DNA from: Bacteroidales bacterium UBA2764
GTDB taxonomy: Bacteria; Bacteroidota; Bacteroidia; Bacteroidales; Paludibacteraceae
NCBI GenBank assembly: GCA_002352705.1
Contig: DEIW01000003.1
Span: forward strand, 14,538 to 41,337
Reading direction: 5' to 3'
Length of the DNA: 26,800 nt
Shown here piece after piece: positions 1 to 9,489 of this stretch. Position 1 is the first letter of the stretch. The number at the start of each line of letters is the position of its first letter. A model generated the notes under the pieces. That model ran no database searches, was not told where the DNA came from, and saw nothing but the letters and a program-made list of their open reading frames with translations. A program made the position numbers and the translations under genes.

Positions 1-3000
1 GAATTTTCGGTTCATTATAAAGACTTTTATCCTTAAATTTAGCGGTATCGAACTCATCGAAGATACAATATATATCTTGGAAATTTATATGGTATTTTTC
101 AAAATCTTGACCTCTTAGAAGCTTAAATGGAGTTTTATACATGACAATAGAATCATCTTTCTTTCCTGCCTCTATTCCTCGTTTTATATCGATAAAATTT
201 CCAAAAGGAGTATACTGGTTTATCTTCTGCATAATGAAAATATCTTCTTTCTTCAACTCGGTTGAAATAATATATCCGCTTGATTTCGCATAATATTCAA
301 TACATGTAGAATGTTTGTATACAACATCACCATTGATATATTCTGAGATAGATACAGTATTTTGGTTTTGGTTAGATGTTAAAAAAATACATGATTCGAC
401 ACCAGCATTCTCAAAAATTCCACTTCCTGTAACGATCAACATCAAATTATTTTTTAATAATTGCTCTCGACTTATTTCATAGTTCTCATTGTTGAGAAGG
501 GGTTTGGGAACTATAAATGAAACTATCTTACCTAAAGATATTGACAATTCGATAAACAATGTAAATAAATCAAATTGCCCTTTTGCCGCATTATAACTTA
601 AAATAAATTTTTGTTTTACTGAGGCGTCTATTCCGTTTTTAACATTCACATACGGCGGATTGCCGATGACGATGTCAAAACCATCGGTTATACCGAACAT
701 CCAATCGGGATCGAAGAATGGAGCAGCTTTGAGCTGGTCGTATGGATTCCAATCGGTAATTTGCTTGATAGCGGCATTAAAGCCAACAGGATTGCGCTTG
801 TTTTGCTCTTTTGCAATCGCTTGTTGCAAGCCTTTGATCTCGGCATCAATTCTATCCCGATGAATCTTATTGATGTCCTTGCGTACTACCTGCGGCTGTG
901 CTTCGTCAAACAGGCTGGCTTGCGTATCCACTATTTCTTCCACTATCTTTTCTCCTTCGTACAAATCGCGTTCCGCATTCAAGTGATTGATACGTGCCTC
1001 GTACATCTGAATTTTGACGGGATCAGGTTGCGTCGTGGATTGGAGAATATAGTTTTGTATCTCCTCGCGTTTGAGCCGATCTTCCTCACGTTTCTTTAAT
1101 TTGGTGGTCTGCGTACGTACAGAGAAATGCGATTTGCGGATAGCTAACAGGTCGTTTTTCAGTTTGATAAGAGTAGCATCTTGCGTCCAATCGTCATCTG
1201 CATAGTTGCGTATATCTGCACGCAAGAGCGAGTTAGCTGCTACGAACTTAGTCTCCAGATTAGGCAAGGTATCTATGCCGTAGTTGTTATCCGGGTCGCT
1301 GTAGTTGATACGACTTTCGTCTTGCTCACAGATAAGCGAGATAAAGAAACGCAGTTTACTGATGAGCATGGCAATCGGTTGAATATCCGAGCCGTAGATA
1401 CAGTTATTGATAATCCGCAGTTTGGTCTGATACGGGTCGAACTCCGAATCCAGTTTGCGGGTGATATGTACCATCTGTTGGAGCATACCCATCGGGAAAG
1501 CACCCGAACCGCACGCAGGATCAAGAATCTTACATTCGTAGAGCGCGTTTAGTGTGGCGGTACGCTGGTCTTCGGTTAGAACAAAAGACTTGTCCTCATA
1601 ACTGATGAGTGCGCGCCATGTATCTTCTTCAATAAATGGTACTTTGGTTTTGAGGTACGCTATGAGCGATTCGTTAACCATGTATTCCACAATAGGACGC
1701 GGCGTATAGAACGAACCGGTGGATTTGCGGTCAGAGGCTTGATCGTGGGTCTCCGGATTATAGGCGGCAAGTAGGTTTTCAAATACACGCCCTAATAACT
1801 CAGGATCGAGTGATACCTCGACTTCAGCAGGCGTGTTCTCTTGTACAGTAAAGTTGTATAATTTCAACAATGGTACCAAGCCAATTACATCTATCGTCTT
1901 TCGTTTTATTTCGCCGTCTTCCTGAATGGTAACCGTTACCTCTGTACCTTCGGGAGCAAAGAATAACCAGTTCGGTATAAAAGCTCTATATTTAAGATTC
2001 CCGTCTTGACCGCGCGAGGAGAATCCATCGAGAAATGTATCTTTTTCGTGACCTATATCTGATTTGGCATACTTGTCAAGGCACTCAAACAGGCCACAGT
2101 TCATAAAAGGTATATTATGGAAAAGTTGAAGCACTTCTTCATGAGTTATATTGAACCAGGAAGCCTTTTTGTTATCACGGAAAAGTGTCTTTACACCATA
2201 ACTATCACTTACACCATGATATGGTTCAGACATAAACCGACGTTTATTAATCTCGTTGTTGAGGGTCGCAAAGAAAAGGTTCTGAAGAATGGCGTTGTAG
2301 TATTTTCCATCTGTCTCCGATTGCGGGTCAAAGTTAGCAAGTATGCGTTTGAGTTCGTTTTCGTCAAAAAGCGTTTCTGGGACAAGGCCTTTTTGTTTAA
2401 TAAACCAAACGAAGAGCAAACGTGTAATGAGACGAATAATTTTAATACGAATATTATCGCGGTCATCTTCGCTGGTGTCAACCGAATTTGGGAATGTAAC
2501 CTTTGTTCCTTCATCAATAGCCCAAAGATACCAATTGTATAGTTTGTTGTAGAACTCTTTGGTAAGTGCTTCGACAGAGAAACGGCTTTGCAGGTCTTCG
2601 ACAGCAGATAGTTGTTTGTTACCATCTTTTCTTTCGCGTATTCTCCCTAAATCTATTAGATACTTCTGGGGGGTATTCAGCGAACCTCCTTCTCCAAGGA
2701 GATACGAATGGCGACGAGGGTTGGAATAAGTCTTTTCCACTCGACCTTTTGCGTTGACTTCTGCTTCAATCTGAAGCAAGGAGAGTCTCCATTGTTTACT
2801 TCCTTCGGGAACAAAAACTACCAGCGCTCTATTAGAGAGTGATTCCGAGAATAAGAGTTTGAACGCATCCTTGGCGATACCGACACGTGCATCGTTGGTA
2901 GAAGTATGATGGATCTCATATACTTCCAGGTCGAGCGAGGAATCATGACCGAGACGATATGCTTCATCGGTGTACTGGCATTTCTCCGTATCCAACCTCT

Positions 3001-3079
3001 CGACTTGGATACTTACATCCTCAATGAAGTTTCTTAGAAAAGGGAGAAAGGTCTCTCGATTGTATGGATGAGTTATCAT
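1..3079 (-). CDS. N6-adenine DNA methyltransferase, Eco57I/type IIG-like (partial, runs off left edge)
   Basis: One open frame runs from an ATG at 3079 to the window edge, giving about 1026 residues without a stop. Two methyltransferase motifs lie in the same frame: motif I (ILDPACGSGAF, near residue 520) binds S-adenosylmethionine, and motif IV (NPPY, residues 807-810) is the catalytic loop of N6-adenine enzymes. The order I then IV, the long N-terminal region and the large size fit Eco57I/type IIG or BREX/DISARM-type enzymes that methylate adenine in DNA. The start overlaps the helicase stop in an ATGA, so the two are translationally coupled. The last 600 bp (1-640) are visibly AT-rich and probably encode the start of the target-recognition region. 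I cannot say whether it also carries a nuclease domain, because the C-terminus is missing and I did not identify one at the N-terminus. Confidence 0.9.
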   Translation of the reverse strand, partial: MITHPYNRETFLPFLRNFIEDVSIQVERLDTEKCQYTDEAYRLGHDSSLDLEVYEIHHTSTNDARVGIAKDAFKLLFSESLSNRALVVFVPEGSKQWRLSLLQIEAEVNAKGRVEKTYSNPRRHSYLLGEGGSLNTPQKYLIDLGRIRERKDGNKQLSAVEDLQSRFSVEALTKEFYNKLYNWYLWAIDEGTKVTFPNSVDTSEDDRDNIRIKIIRLITRLLFVWFIKQKGLVPETLFDENELKRILANFDPQSETDGKYYNAILQNLFFATLNNEINKRRFMSEPYHGVSDSYGVKTLFRDNKKASWFNITHEEVLQLFHNIPFMNCGLFECLDKYAKSDIGHEKDTFLDGFSSRGQDGNLKYRAFIPNWLFFAPEGTEVTVTIQEDGEIKRKTIDVIGLVPLLKLYNFTVQENTPAEVEVSLDPELLGRVFENLLAAYNPETHDQASDRKSTGSFYTPRPIVEYMVNESLIAYLKTKVPFIEEDTWRALISYEDKSFVLTEDQRTATLNALYECKILDPACGSGAFPMGMLQQMVHITRKLDSEFDPYQTKLRIINNCIYGSDIQPIAMLISKLRFFISLICEQDESRINYSDPDNNYGIDTLPNLETKFVAANSLLRADIRNYADDDWTQDATLIKLKNDLLAIRKSHFSVRTQTTKLKKREEDRLKREEIQNYILQSTTQPDPVKIQMYEARINHLNAERDLYEGEKIVEEIVDTQASLFDEAQPQVVRKDINKIHRDRIDAEIKGLQQAIAKEQNKRNPVGFNAAIKQITDWNPYDQLKAAPFFDPDWMFGITDGFDIVIGNPPYVNVKNGIDASVKQKFILSYNAAKGQFDLFTLFIELSISLGKIVSFIVPKPLLNNENYEISREQLLKNNLMLIVTGSGIFENAGVESCIFLTSNQNQNTVSISEYINGDVVYKHSTCIEYYAKSSGYIISTELKKEDIFIMQKINQYTPFGNFIDIKRGIEAGKKDDSIVMYKTPFKLLRGQDFEKYHINFQDIYCIFDEFDTAKFKDKSLYNEPKI

Positions 3080-6000
3080 AATGACATTTCTGTTTGCGGG
3101 TGATTTATAATATTCTGAATTTCTTCTGCGGCTATAATAGACTCTTCGCCAAGTGAGATCGCACCATAATGACGCAAAATATCTTGCACATATTCCGGAG
3201 CAAGGATTTCCGGTAAAGCGGTGAATTGCGTAGGTTTCAAGCGATTGATTTCACGAAGATAGTAACCAGAAACGGCATCATATCGAATTGCGGTCTCCAA
3301 ATCTTGTAAATACTCATCATCTAATACATTCGCTCTACGAATGACTTGCACCTTCTGTAAAGCCTCACGGATGGCTTTATCGCTATCTGTTTTATGTTCG
3401 TTCTCGGAGAATGTATTAATAACTTTTTGATAGTTCAGATAGAACTCCGAAGAAATATCCCGAGCAGATTCATTGGGTTTAGCAGATATAACTTCAAACG
3501 CATCTTTCGGTTCTAATGTCTGCATAGGTTCTTCTGCCGAATCGACATTTGCGAACTTAAATACGAAATCCCCATTCCGCTTCGCTACCACCAAGACACC
3601 GGAATCTCCGTCTGTAGTGAAACGACGAATCTTGCTACGTGTAGGAAGGGACAAAGCAAGTTCCATATCCTCTGACCCCATTAGTTGATCCAATAGTGCA
3701 CGATATGGCGTATCCCACGATTCTTTCTCATTAGCAGCTAGTAAACGCTTGTAAACATCTACGAAATAATTGTTAAGTTCTGCATCGGTGGTCAGATAAC
3801 GCGTGTCCTCGCCCATAATAGAATGAATCATCGCCATTTTGGTAGTTGAGATCTCGCGTGTATGGGTCTCTTTTTCTCCTATCTCCGTCGGGAAATAGTT
3901 ATATATGTAAAGTTGGTTGAATACTTTCTTGTTAATACGATTGATACGTCCGACTCGCTGAATAACACGGGTCGGGTTGTACGGAATATCATAATTGAAG
4001 ATTGTTCCGGCACGGTGTAGGTTGTATCCCTCAGAGATAGCATCCGTCGCCACCAAAATGTGGTACTTATTTTCTTGTTTCTCCGGTTTGAGACCCGCGT
4101 CAAAATTATTAATAATTATCTGCTTATTAGCCTTACTTGCTTTTGCAGATGTATAGGCGAATACAGGCAATTGCGATTCTTCTAACTTGCGACCAAGATA
4201 TTCTACCGTATCGGCAAACTGAGAAAATACAATAATCTTACGCTGAGGATCAGATTGGCTTTGTTGCCGTAGGATAGACACAAATGTTTCTAACTTGGGA
4301 TCGTCTGATTCTGGAACAGCATCCCATCTTTTCTTGAGGTCTTGTAAGATTTCAATATCAGATTGTAGTGCATCGAAGAACGCTTGTTGGAGATATTCAC
4401 ACGGAATAGTAAACATGCCCTTTTTGAGTAAGTTGTCCAACATATCCTCAACCTCTGTAGAGAAAAGCGTCGGTTGTCCATCCTCTGTAGAGTTATACAA
4501 TTCTGAAACATCAGGAATATTGCCCTTTTTATAAATAGGCACACATTGCAATTTATCAATCCATTTTTGGATATTCAAGCAGTTCTTCAGCATTGCATTC
4601 AGAGACATCTTGAAAGCATATTGTGAACTTTCAAAACGACGCACAAGCAACGTTCGCATGAAGGATGCCAAGTTGCGTTGGGAGTTAAAGAACAGATTCT
4701 CATCCATTCCCGCCTCTTGTATCAACTTCACTATTTTTTCATAGCTATCGGATTTGTAGAAACTCAAAGGCTGATAACGCGCAGCTACGAATACTTCCTT
4801 CTTATACTCTTCAATATCAATATCCCGTATCTGCTGGGAGTCTATATCGAGGTACAGGGCAGGATTTTCGCTATCGTGAGGACAAATACGTGCAAGAGTA
4901 TATTTATACAGACCTGCAAGTTTGTCTAAGTAATACGTTTTCTCTTCCGGAGGAAGAACCTTCGGGAATTCTATTCCTTGTTTTTTCAAATCCTCTTTGT
5001 ATGCCGGAATTTTCTCTAAATCAAGACGAGAACGACGTATCACGATGGGCTCTATCATTCGGCGGATATGACCTCCAATACTTTCAATTGCGACCTTTAC
5101 ATCATCAGCGGTTGCTTTTCCACTCCGTTGGTCGGCTTTCAATTTCTTGTAAACTGCAATCCAATGGGCAAACTCTGCTCCAAGGCTTTTAACGGTTTGA
5201 AGCGTTGAACGGCTTGGGATTTGGAATAACTTAATAAGGGCATAGATATCCTCAGGGCGATTGTTGAAAGGCGTCGCAGTAAGCAAAAGCACCTTATTCC
5301 CCTGACACAATTCATGCAAGATACCGTAATCTTTCTTGTATTCATTACGGAAGGCATGTGCCTCATCTACAACAATCAGCCATTCCTCTCCTGCTCTGTG
5401 CATTGAACGGTAGTCTTCAAGTATGGCTTCCATGTTACCACGAGAACGTACCATTGTACCACGCACGCCAAACTCAACAGAATAGTCTTCCCATTGTTTT
5501 ACCAAGTGAGGAGGAGCGATTATAAGTGTCCTCAGGTCAAGATTGCGCGCAATAGTAGCTCCAATGATTGATTTACCAAGACCTACCACATCCGCGATTA
5601 TCACACCACTATGTTTGCGGATAGTCTCGATTCCTAAACGCACAGCATCCTCTTGATATTTTAAGTTCAAGAATTCTCCTCCAGTTAACTCATGAGGCGT
5701 TAATATTTGATTGGTTCTGTCTAAATAGAAATATTCGTGTAAAATTCGCAGATACAACAGATACGGTGTTGGTTTTTGTTCATACCAAATATGCTTCATT
5801 ACGCCATTCTCAAACTCCGCGATTCTATCTTTATCTACAAGAACCGTAGCCGTTTCCCATAGCTGATTGAAAATAGTTTGCGCATCTTCGAATTCCGGTT
5901 TAGTATGGAAGCGGACATTAATCTCATTATTACTTTGGAATCCGCTATATGTAAAATTACTTGAACCTGTTATTACAGTTCCAGGAGTTTCTCCATCCTC

Positions 6001-6441
6001 AGTCAGTTCATCTTTATACGCAAAGATATACATCTTCGCATGACTTGGTTCAAGAGTCTTGCGGATTTCCAAGGAGCCATCCTTAATCTTCTCGTAATAA
6101 ATCTTAAAAGCCTCAGCTTGCTTTGTACTTTCAAAATACCCGGTCTCATTAAACAACTTGATGAGAGACTGATAAAAGTCTTCTCGAAGTTCTTTACTTG
6201 AAGGGATACGGTGTTGCGCATGGATGTCAATCTCGCTTGTCTTTTTTAATATCTCTTGATCCATATCCATGCCTACCAATATGCGCATGGGTTTATTTTC
6301 CAAACACTGATATATCTCCTCCATGCCTGAAAAATAAAAGTACCCGACAAGGAAATCCATAGATTTTGTCTTGGAAGGTAAAAGATTGTTAATAATCTTC
6401 GAAAGAGACTGTGCTCCCGTATTTTGAATAAAGTGGCTCAT
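3076..6441 (-). CDS. PLD-domain SNF2-family helicase
   Basis: This 1121-residue protein joins a phospholipase-D-like domain to a superfamily 2 helicase. The PLD half-site is visible as HAKMYIF (134-140) followed by ITGSSNFTYSG (157-167), the usual HxK then GS.N pattern. The helicase has a Walker A of the SNF2 type (VVGLGKS, 285-291), DEAH (359-362), motif III (LLTATPF, 386-392) and a HELICc half around residues 730-840 ending in QRVGRINRI. Such proteins move along or remodel DNA using ATP and may cut or contact it with the PLD domain. The gene starts 12 bp after the AlbA_2 gene and overlaps the methyltransferase start by 4 bp, so the three are one operon. A restriction or phage-defence role is inferred from this context. 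A single PLD motif would need dimerisation to form an active site. Confidence 0.9.
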   Translation of the reverse strand: MSHFIQNTGAQSLSKIINNLLPSKTKSMDFLVGYFYFSGMEEIYQCLENKPMRILVGMDMDQEILKKTSEIDIHAQHRIPSSKELREDFYQSLIKLFNETGYFESTKQAEAFKIYYEKIKDGSLEIRKTLEPSHAKMYIFAYKDELTEDGETPGTVITGSSNFTYSGFQSNNEINVRFHTKPEFEDAQTIFNQLWETATVLVDKDRIAEFENGVMKHIWYEQKPTPYLLYLRILHEYFYLDRTNQILTPHELTGGEFLNLKYQEDAVRLGIETIRKHSGVIIADVVGLGKSIIGATIARNLDLRTLIIAPPHLVKQWEDYSVEFGVRGTMVRSRGNMEAILEDYRSMHRAGEEWLIVVDEAHAFRNEYKKDYGILHELCQGNKVLLLTATPFNNRPEDIYALIKLFQIPSRSTLQTVKSLGAEFAHWIAVYKKLKADQRSGKATADDVKVAIESIGGHIRRMIEPIVIRRSRLDLEKIPAYKEDLKKQGIEFPKVLPPEEKTYYLDKLAGLYKYTLARICPHDSENPALYLDIDSQQIRDIDIEEYKKEVFVAARYQPLSFYKSDSYEKIVKLIQEAGMDENLFFNSQRNLASFMRTLLVRRFESSQYAFKMSLNAMLKNCLNIQKWIDKLQCVPIYKKGNIPDVSELYNSTEDGQPTLFSTEVEDMLDNLLKKGMFTIPCEYLQQAFFDALQSDIEILQDLKKRWDAVPESDDPKLETFVSILRQQSQSDPQRKIIVFSQFADTVEYLGRKLEESQLPVFAYTSAKASKANKQIIINNFDAGLKPEKQENKYHILVATDAISEGYNLHRAGTIFNYDIPYNPTRVIQRVGRINRINKKVFNQLYIYNYFPTEIGEKETHTREISTTKMAMIHSIMGEDTRYLTTDAELNNYFVDVYKRLLAANEKESWDTPYRALLDQLMGSEDMELALSLPTRSKIRRFTTDGDSGVLVVAKRNGDFVFKFANVDSAEEPMQTLEPKDAFEVISAKPNESARDISSEFYLNYQKVINTFSENEHKTDSDKAIREALQKVQVIRRANVLDDEYLQDLETAIRYDAVSGYYLREINRLKPTQFTALPEILAPEYVQDILRHYGAISLGEESIIAAEEIQNIINHPQTEMSL

Positions 6442-6453
6442 GGCTTATTTTTT

Positions 6454-8151
6454 TTATCGTTTAAGTAATGCTAATGCGTGTGCAACTTCGTCTGCGAGTT
6501 GTTGCGCTTGAGTGGAGAGGGGGATGCCAGCTTCTTGCGAACGGCGAACCTTCGGTACAATTAGATGTTGTAGTCTTACTCTGTTCTCTGCTCCGATAAT
6601 GCCAAATTGCTGCACTTGAGAACCTGCCGGCAAGATAGGATTGCCTGCAGCAGTAGCTGATGCGACAGTAGCAAAGTCAGTAACTGCATGTAATTTAATA
6701 GACTCTACGCCATTAAAATCTATGCTTTGGATACATAAGAAATCGGTCGGTTCTACAATAAAGATGTTTCGAGGAGTTAAACCTGGAGTCCATACGGATG
6801 GATTTGCCTGGTTTGCATTCTTCTTATAATTCATCACCTTGTATTCTCGTGCTACTACATTCGTATTATCATAGCAGAATAGCACTACCGGTGTGCTCAT
6901 GTTTTTATACAATGGTACTTGGAATACAACATCAGAATCTGTAGATTTATTGCGCTGGCGATACCAAACGCCGTCTTTTTTCCAGATAATCCACCAATCT
7001 ACCTCACGCTCAGGAACAGGCGGAAGAATTACCTCTTTCTTGTTCGCATTGATGATACGTTTTACGATTTCATTAATTGTTGATTCATCCAAAGCTGCTA
7101 ACGCTTGCGCGCCGCCTACTACATCTTCTGTCGCTTTTTTCATACGACGATAGATGTATTCGGTTATTTCGTCTCCCTTGAGTTGTTTACGTCGGCTATC
7201 TTGACGAATATACAGAGCTGGAATTTCTTGGTTACTTCCTACCCATACCGGACGTTCGGTTCTATCTATATCAATCACACAATAGCGGTTGCCGACTTTC
7301 TCCTTAAACTCAATTCGGATAGACATACCTGCTAATGCGGAACATAAGTAATTCAGTTTGTGGAGAATCTTTTGCTTATATCCGTCCTCATCCAGTTTGT
7401 ACGTCCAGTTATCTGTCTCATCATCATTCAAATACTTATATTCATCCTGAATACCAATAACTGTTTGGTCGTCACGCACGCCGATAACCAGCTTACCTCC
7501 GTCGGTATTCATCATAGCGGCAATCTCGGTAATAATCAGTCTGGATTGTTTCTCTAAATTTGGCTCGCTTGTAGCGGCATCATACACTAATGAAGATTTG
7601 TATTCCACCGTAGTGGATTCAGGACCATAGTTAACCGTATTGGTTCTGACAATAGTTGGATTAGTTTGCCGAACGACATCCTTCACTACCTGCTCTTGGT
7701 TTTTCGGCTCTACCTCTTCATATTGCATAAAGCCCTTCGCATTTTGACCTAATGAGCGAAGTCTGATAGTATCTCCTATTCCGTACTTTTGTTCACCGCG
7801 AATATAGAAACGTTGCTCTGAGAAATCGTCCGACACTGCATAATAGGGCTTCTCGTTATTATCAAGTTTAATAGCATCGACAACAAACTCATATTCATGG
7901 TCCTTTTCATAATGTTCTGCATATACGCGCTGCGTATCTTGGATGATTTTCGCATGCCCAAATGCATCAACAGCTTTGACAAGTACATACAAACGTGGAG
8001 GGAGAGGACCTTCTTCTTGACACTTGATAATGTCAAAAATACGATACTCGCGGAATTCATCCACTACCGTGATATACTTAACTCCCATTGAGTTGTATTG
8101 GATGCCGCCTCTTACTTCTAATTCGAGTTGTTGTCCTACTTGATATTCCAT
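6454..8151 (-). CDS. AlbA_2 (Schlafen-type) putative nucleic-acid-binding protein
   Basis: This 565-residue protein has an N-terminal beta-rich region (1-150) that looks like one or two OB-like modules. An AlbA_2/Schlafen-core domain follows at about 178-335. The hallmarks are VEYKSS (182-187), a helix with EIAAMMNTDGGKLVIGV (209-225), and YIRQDSRRKQL (314-324). The C-terminal third (340-565) is not recognised. AlbA_2 domains bind nucleic acid, and some Schlafen relatives are nucleases; whether this one cuts cannot be read from the sequence. It is the first gene of the tight group with the helicase and methyltransferase, 26 bp downstream of a WG-like gene. I infer that it is the sensor or effector of a methyltransferase-helicase defence module. 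Confidence 0.85.
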   Translation of the reverse strand: MEYQVGQQLELEVRGGIQYNSMGVKYITVVDEFREYRIFDIIKCQEEGPLPPRLYVLVKAVDAFGHAKIIQDTQRVYAEHYEKDHEYEFVVDAIKLDNNEKPYYAVSDDFSEQRFYIRGEQKYGIGDTIRLRSLGQNAKGFMQYEEVEPKNQEQVVKDVVRQTNPTIVRTNTVNYGPESTTVEYKSSLVYDAATSEPNLEKQSRLIITEIAAMMNTDGGKLVIGVRDDQTVIGIQDEYKYLNDDETDNWTYKLDEDGYKQKILHKLNYLCSALAGMSIRIEFKEKVGNRYCVIDIDRTERPVWVGSNQEIPALYIRQDSRRKQLKGDEITEYIYRRMKKATEDVVGGAQALAALDESTINEIVKRIINANKKEVILPPVPEREVDWWIIWKKDGVWYRQRNKSTDSDVVFQVPLYKNMSTPVVLFCYDNTNVVAREYKVMNYKKNANQANPSVWTPGLTPRNIFIVEPTDFLCIQSIDFNGVESIKLHAVTDFATVASATAAGNPILPAGSQVQQFGIIGAENRVRLQHLIVPKVRRSQEAGIPLSTQAQQLADEVAHALALLKR

Positions 8152-8177
8152 AGTATTTAATTTTGTATAGATTAGCT

Positions 8178-8693
8178 TTAGAATTGACTATCCTCTGAGA
8201 AAGGATCTTGCCATCCAAACTCAGGATGATACTGTTTGCTGGGTGTGATTTTAGAAATAGCTTGTTCCTTTGTCGGATACATACAAGGGATTATCATCAT
8301 GCAAGGACGACGTGCACGCAGGTGTTTGTCCAGCATATGATCTTCTACACGCAGAATACCCCAGTTATGATTGATACGAACGGCGATGTAACCAATATCA
8401 TCTCCGCTAAAATTGCCATTAAGAAGCATCTCATCGTAAAGGAATGGAAAAAAATTAGAAGAATGTATCAAAGAACCATATCCTCCTTGTCCGCCGGTGT
8501 CAAAGGTCAACACCCCTTGTTTACCGTCACGCTCCACAAAAACGAGACCTGCTTCGGGGGCATCGCTAAGTGGAACATACTTGTATTTGTCTATGCTAAT
8601 AAGATTCTCTTGGTTACACAGTTTATCAGAGAAATAGTCATAGCCAAAGAGATATTGACCGTGCTTGAAATATACATTCTTTTCCGTGTCCAT
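8178..8693 (-). CDS. WG-repeat-like protein of unknown function
   Basis: This 171-residue protein has no signal peptide or membrane segment. Two degenerate WG-type units are visible: GKQGVL near residue 57, with FLYDEM further on, and NHNWGILRV near residues 108-116. WG repeats are beta-hairpin modules common in Bacteroidota proteins of unknown role. The gene lies 26 bp upstream of the AlbA_2 gene on the same strand and could be the first gene of the defence operon or a separate unit read through into it. A -7-like TACCTTTG lies 23 bp upstream of the ATG. It shares the WG style of the protein at 23411-24145, but I would not call the two direct paralogues. Function unknown. Confidence 0.75.
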   Translation of the reverse strand: MDTEKNVYFKHGQYLFGYDYFSDKLCNQENLISIDKYKYVPLSDAPEAGLVFVERDGKQGVLTFDTGGQGGYGSLIHSSNFFPFLYDEMLLNGNFSGDDIGYIAVRINHNWGILRVEDHMLDKHLRARRPCMMIIPCMYPTKEQAISKITPSKQYHPEFGWQDPFSEDSQF

Positions 8694-8715
8694 AGTAATA
8701 AATTATTTTCGTATG

Positions 8716-8756
8716 CAAAGGTACACTTTAAGTATTTTATTCCCTCTTTGTGAGGG
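8716..8756 (-). promoter_or_regulatory. Possible promoter -7 box with adjacent small hairpin
   Basis: On the minus strand TACCTTTG (8723-8716) matches the Bacteroides -7 box and precedes the WG-like gene. The -33 position reads AGAG, so it is weak. The perfect inverted repeat CCCTC-tttgt-GAGGG at 8742-8756 covers the last codons of the upstream gene and could attenuate read-through. Confidence 0.35.
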
Positions 8757-9129
8757 TTGTTAACTGAGCAATAACAAATCCACGGAGTGTGGAATAATAT
8801 TTATCTGCGGGTTTGACAATGCCGGGACCGAAGAATTGCGCATTGGCGCGGGTGACGTTCTTATTAGCAAGTTTTTTGTACTGCTCATACCGTTCTTGCC
8901 AATAGGCATGTCGTGTCGGATCCGCAAGCTCCGATGTCGCTTGTTTGGAGCGTTGACCGAAAGAGGAACTATTAGCACGCTGCGTGGCAGAAATCGTCTT
9001 TGGGTCTTTGTGCAAAGGATAATTACTAATGACGGTTTTGCCATGCCGGTGGGTAGAATAGAACTTGCTGTCGCCGGTTAAGCGACCGCTTAGTTTGTTT
9101 AACAATATGTCTAATTCTGCTTTAGCCAT
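8737..9129 (-). CDS. Small conserved-looking hypothetical protein
   Basis: This is a 130-residue basic protein starting MAKAELDILLNKLSG. I chose the ATG at 9129; a TTG at 9141 would add four residues. It contains a polar central stretch (ISATQRANSSSFGQRSKQ) followed by a helix rich in Tyr, Lys and Glu (YWQERYEQYKKLANKN). There is no signal peptide, transmembrane segment or catalytic motif that I recognise. It ends 43 bp before the WG-like gene on the same strand and may share its transcript. The balanced composition and convincing protein-like residue pattern argue that it is real. Function unknown. Confidence 0.6.
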   Translation of the reverse strand: MAKAELDILLNKLSGRLTGDSKFYSTHRHGKTVISNYPLHKDPKTISATQRANSSSFGQRSKQATSELADPTRHAYWQERYEQYKKLANKNVTRANAQFFGPGIVKPADKYYSTLRGFVIAQLTTLTKRE

Positions 9130-9319
9130 CGCGTTCGGCAAATGGATCGCAAGAACGATACCGCTCCGCTAAATCGTAAGTGCGACCATTGCCTCCGCTC
9201 TTCAGTCCGAGTGCACTTCGTTAGCGCTCGTCCCGAGGTTAGGAGGTTCCTCCTTGCCAAGAGGATGTTATACATTCATTATGTTTTTCTTCCGTTGTTC
9301 TCCCGAGGACGTTACGGTC

Positions 9320-9363
9320 CGTTATCGTGTCGTTTACGTCTCGTTGTCGTGTCGTTATCGTGT
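9320..9363. repeat. 11-bp tandem repeat, four units
   Basis: Four consecutive 11-bp units follow CGTTATCGTGT: 9320-9330 and 9353-9363 are identical, while 9331-9341 and 9342-9352 are variants. A 10-bp related unit (CGTTACGGTC) precedes them at 9310-9319. The one-turn period could suit protein binding, but no adjacent replication or partition gene is present. Confidence 0.65.
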
Positions 9364-9387
9364 TTGACAGCAGTTTGATAGTACTAA

Positions 9388-9462
9388 TTATGCTTGCGGG
9401 TAAGAAAGAATCGTCTTGTTGTTGTCATCGGAGAATTGTACTCCAAATTCGTCGGTATACAT
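9388..9462 (-). pseudogene. Possible N-terminal remnant of a BspA-type leucine-rich-repeat protein
   Basis: A 24-codon frame starts MYTDEFGVQFSDDNNKT and stops after SYPQA. The pattern GVxFSDDxKTLxxxP resembles the opening of BspA-type leucine-rich-repeat segments common in Bacteroidales, where it would continue into an IPxGVxxI repeat. Here a TAA interrupts it and no repeats follow. This is a recognition by eye on a very short segment, so it may be chance. Confidence 0.3.
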
Positions 9463-9489
9463 GGTGCTTCAGTAATATATAGACACTAT

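Larger units (their letters stand above)
9142..9489. other. Gene-poor stretch between two minus-strand genes
   Basis: This stretch of about 350 bp has no convincing full gene. It contains a GC-rich part (9150-9260) with several short inverted repeats, such as AGGAGGTTCCTCCT at 9241-9254, and AGTGC/GCACT arms about 30 bp apart. An 11-bp tandem repeat lies at 9320-9363 and a 24-codon possible gene remnant at 9388-9462. A structured non-coding RNA or recombination scar is possible but unproven. Confidence 0.5.

Noticed and set aside
660..2757. Several plus-strand open frames of 60-140 codons
   Set aside because: All are antisense to the continuous methyltransferase frame that carries motifs I and IV in phase.
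8208..8753. 181-codon plus-strand open frame
   Set aside because: It is antisense to the WG-like protein and has no recognisable domain.
9241..9254. AGGAGGTTCCTCCT as an intrinsic terminator
   Set aside because: The loop is too small for six pairs, no T-run follows on either strand, and no gene ends close by.
9142..9378. 78-codon plus-strand frame in the gene-poor stretch
   Set aside because: It is Arg/Leu/Ser-rich, arises from GC-rich and tandem-repeat sequence, and shows no start signal or family pattern.
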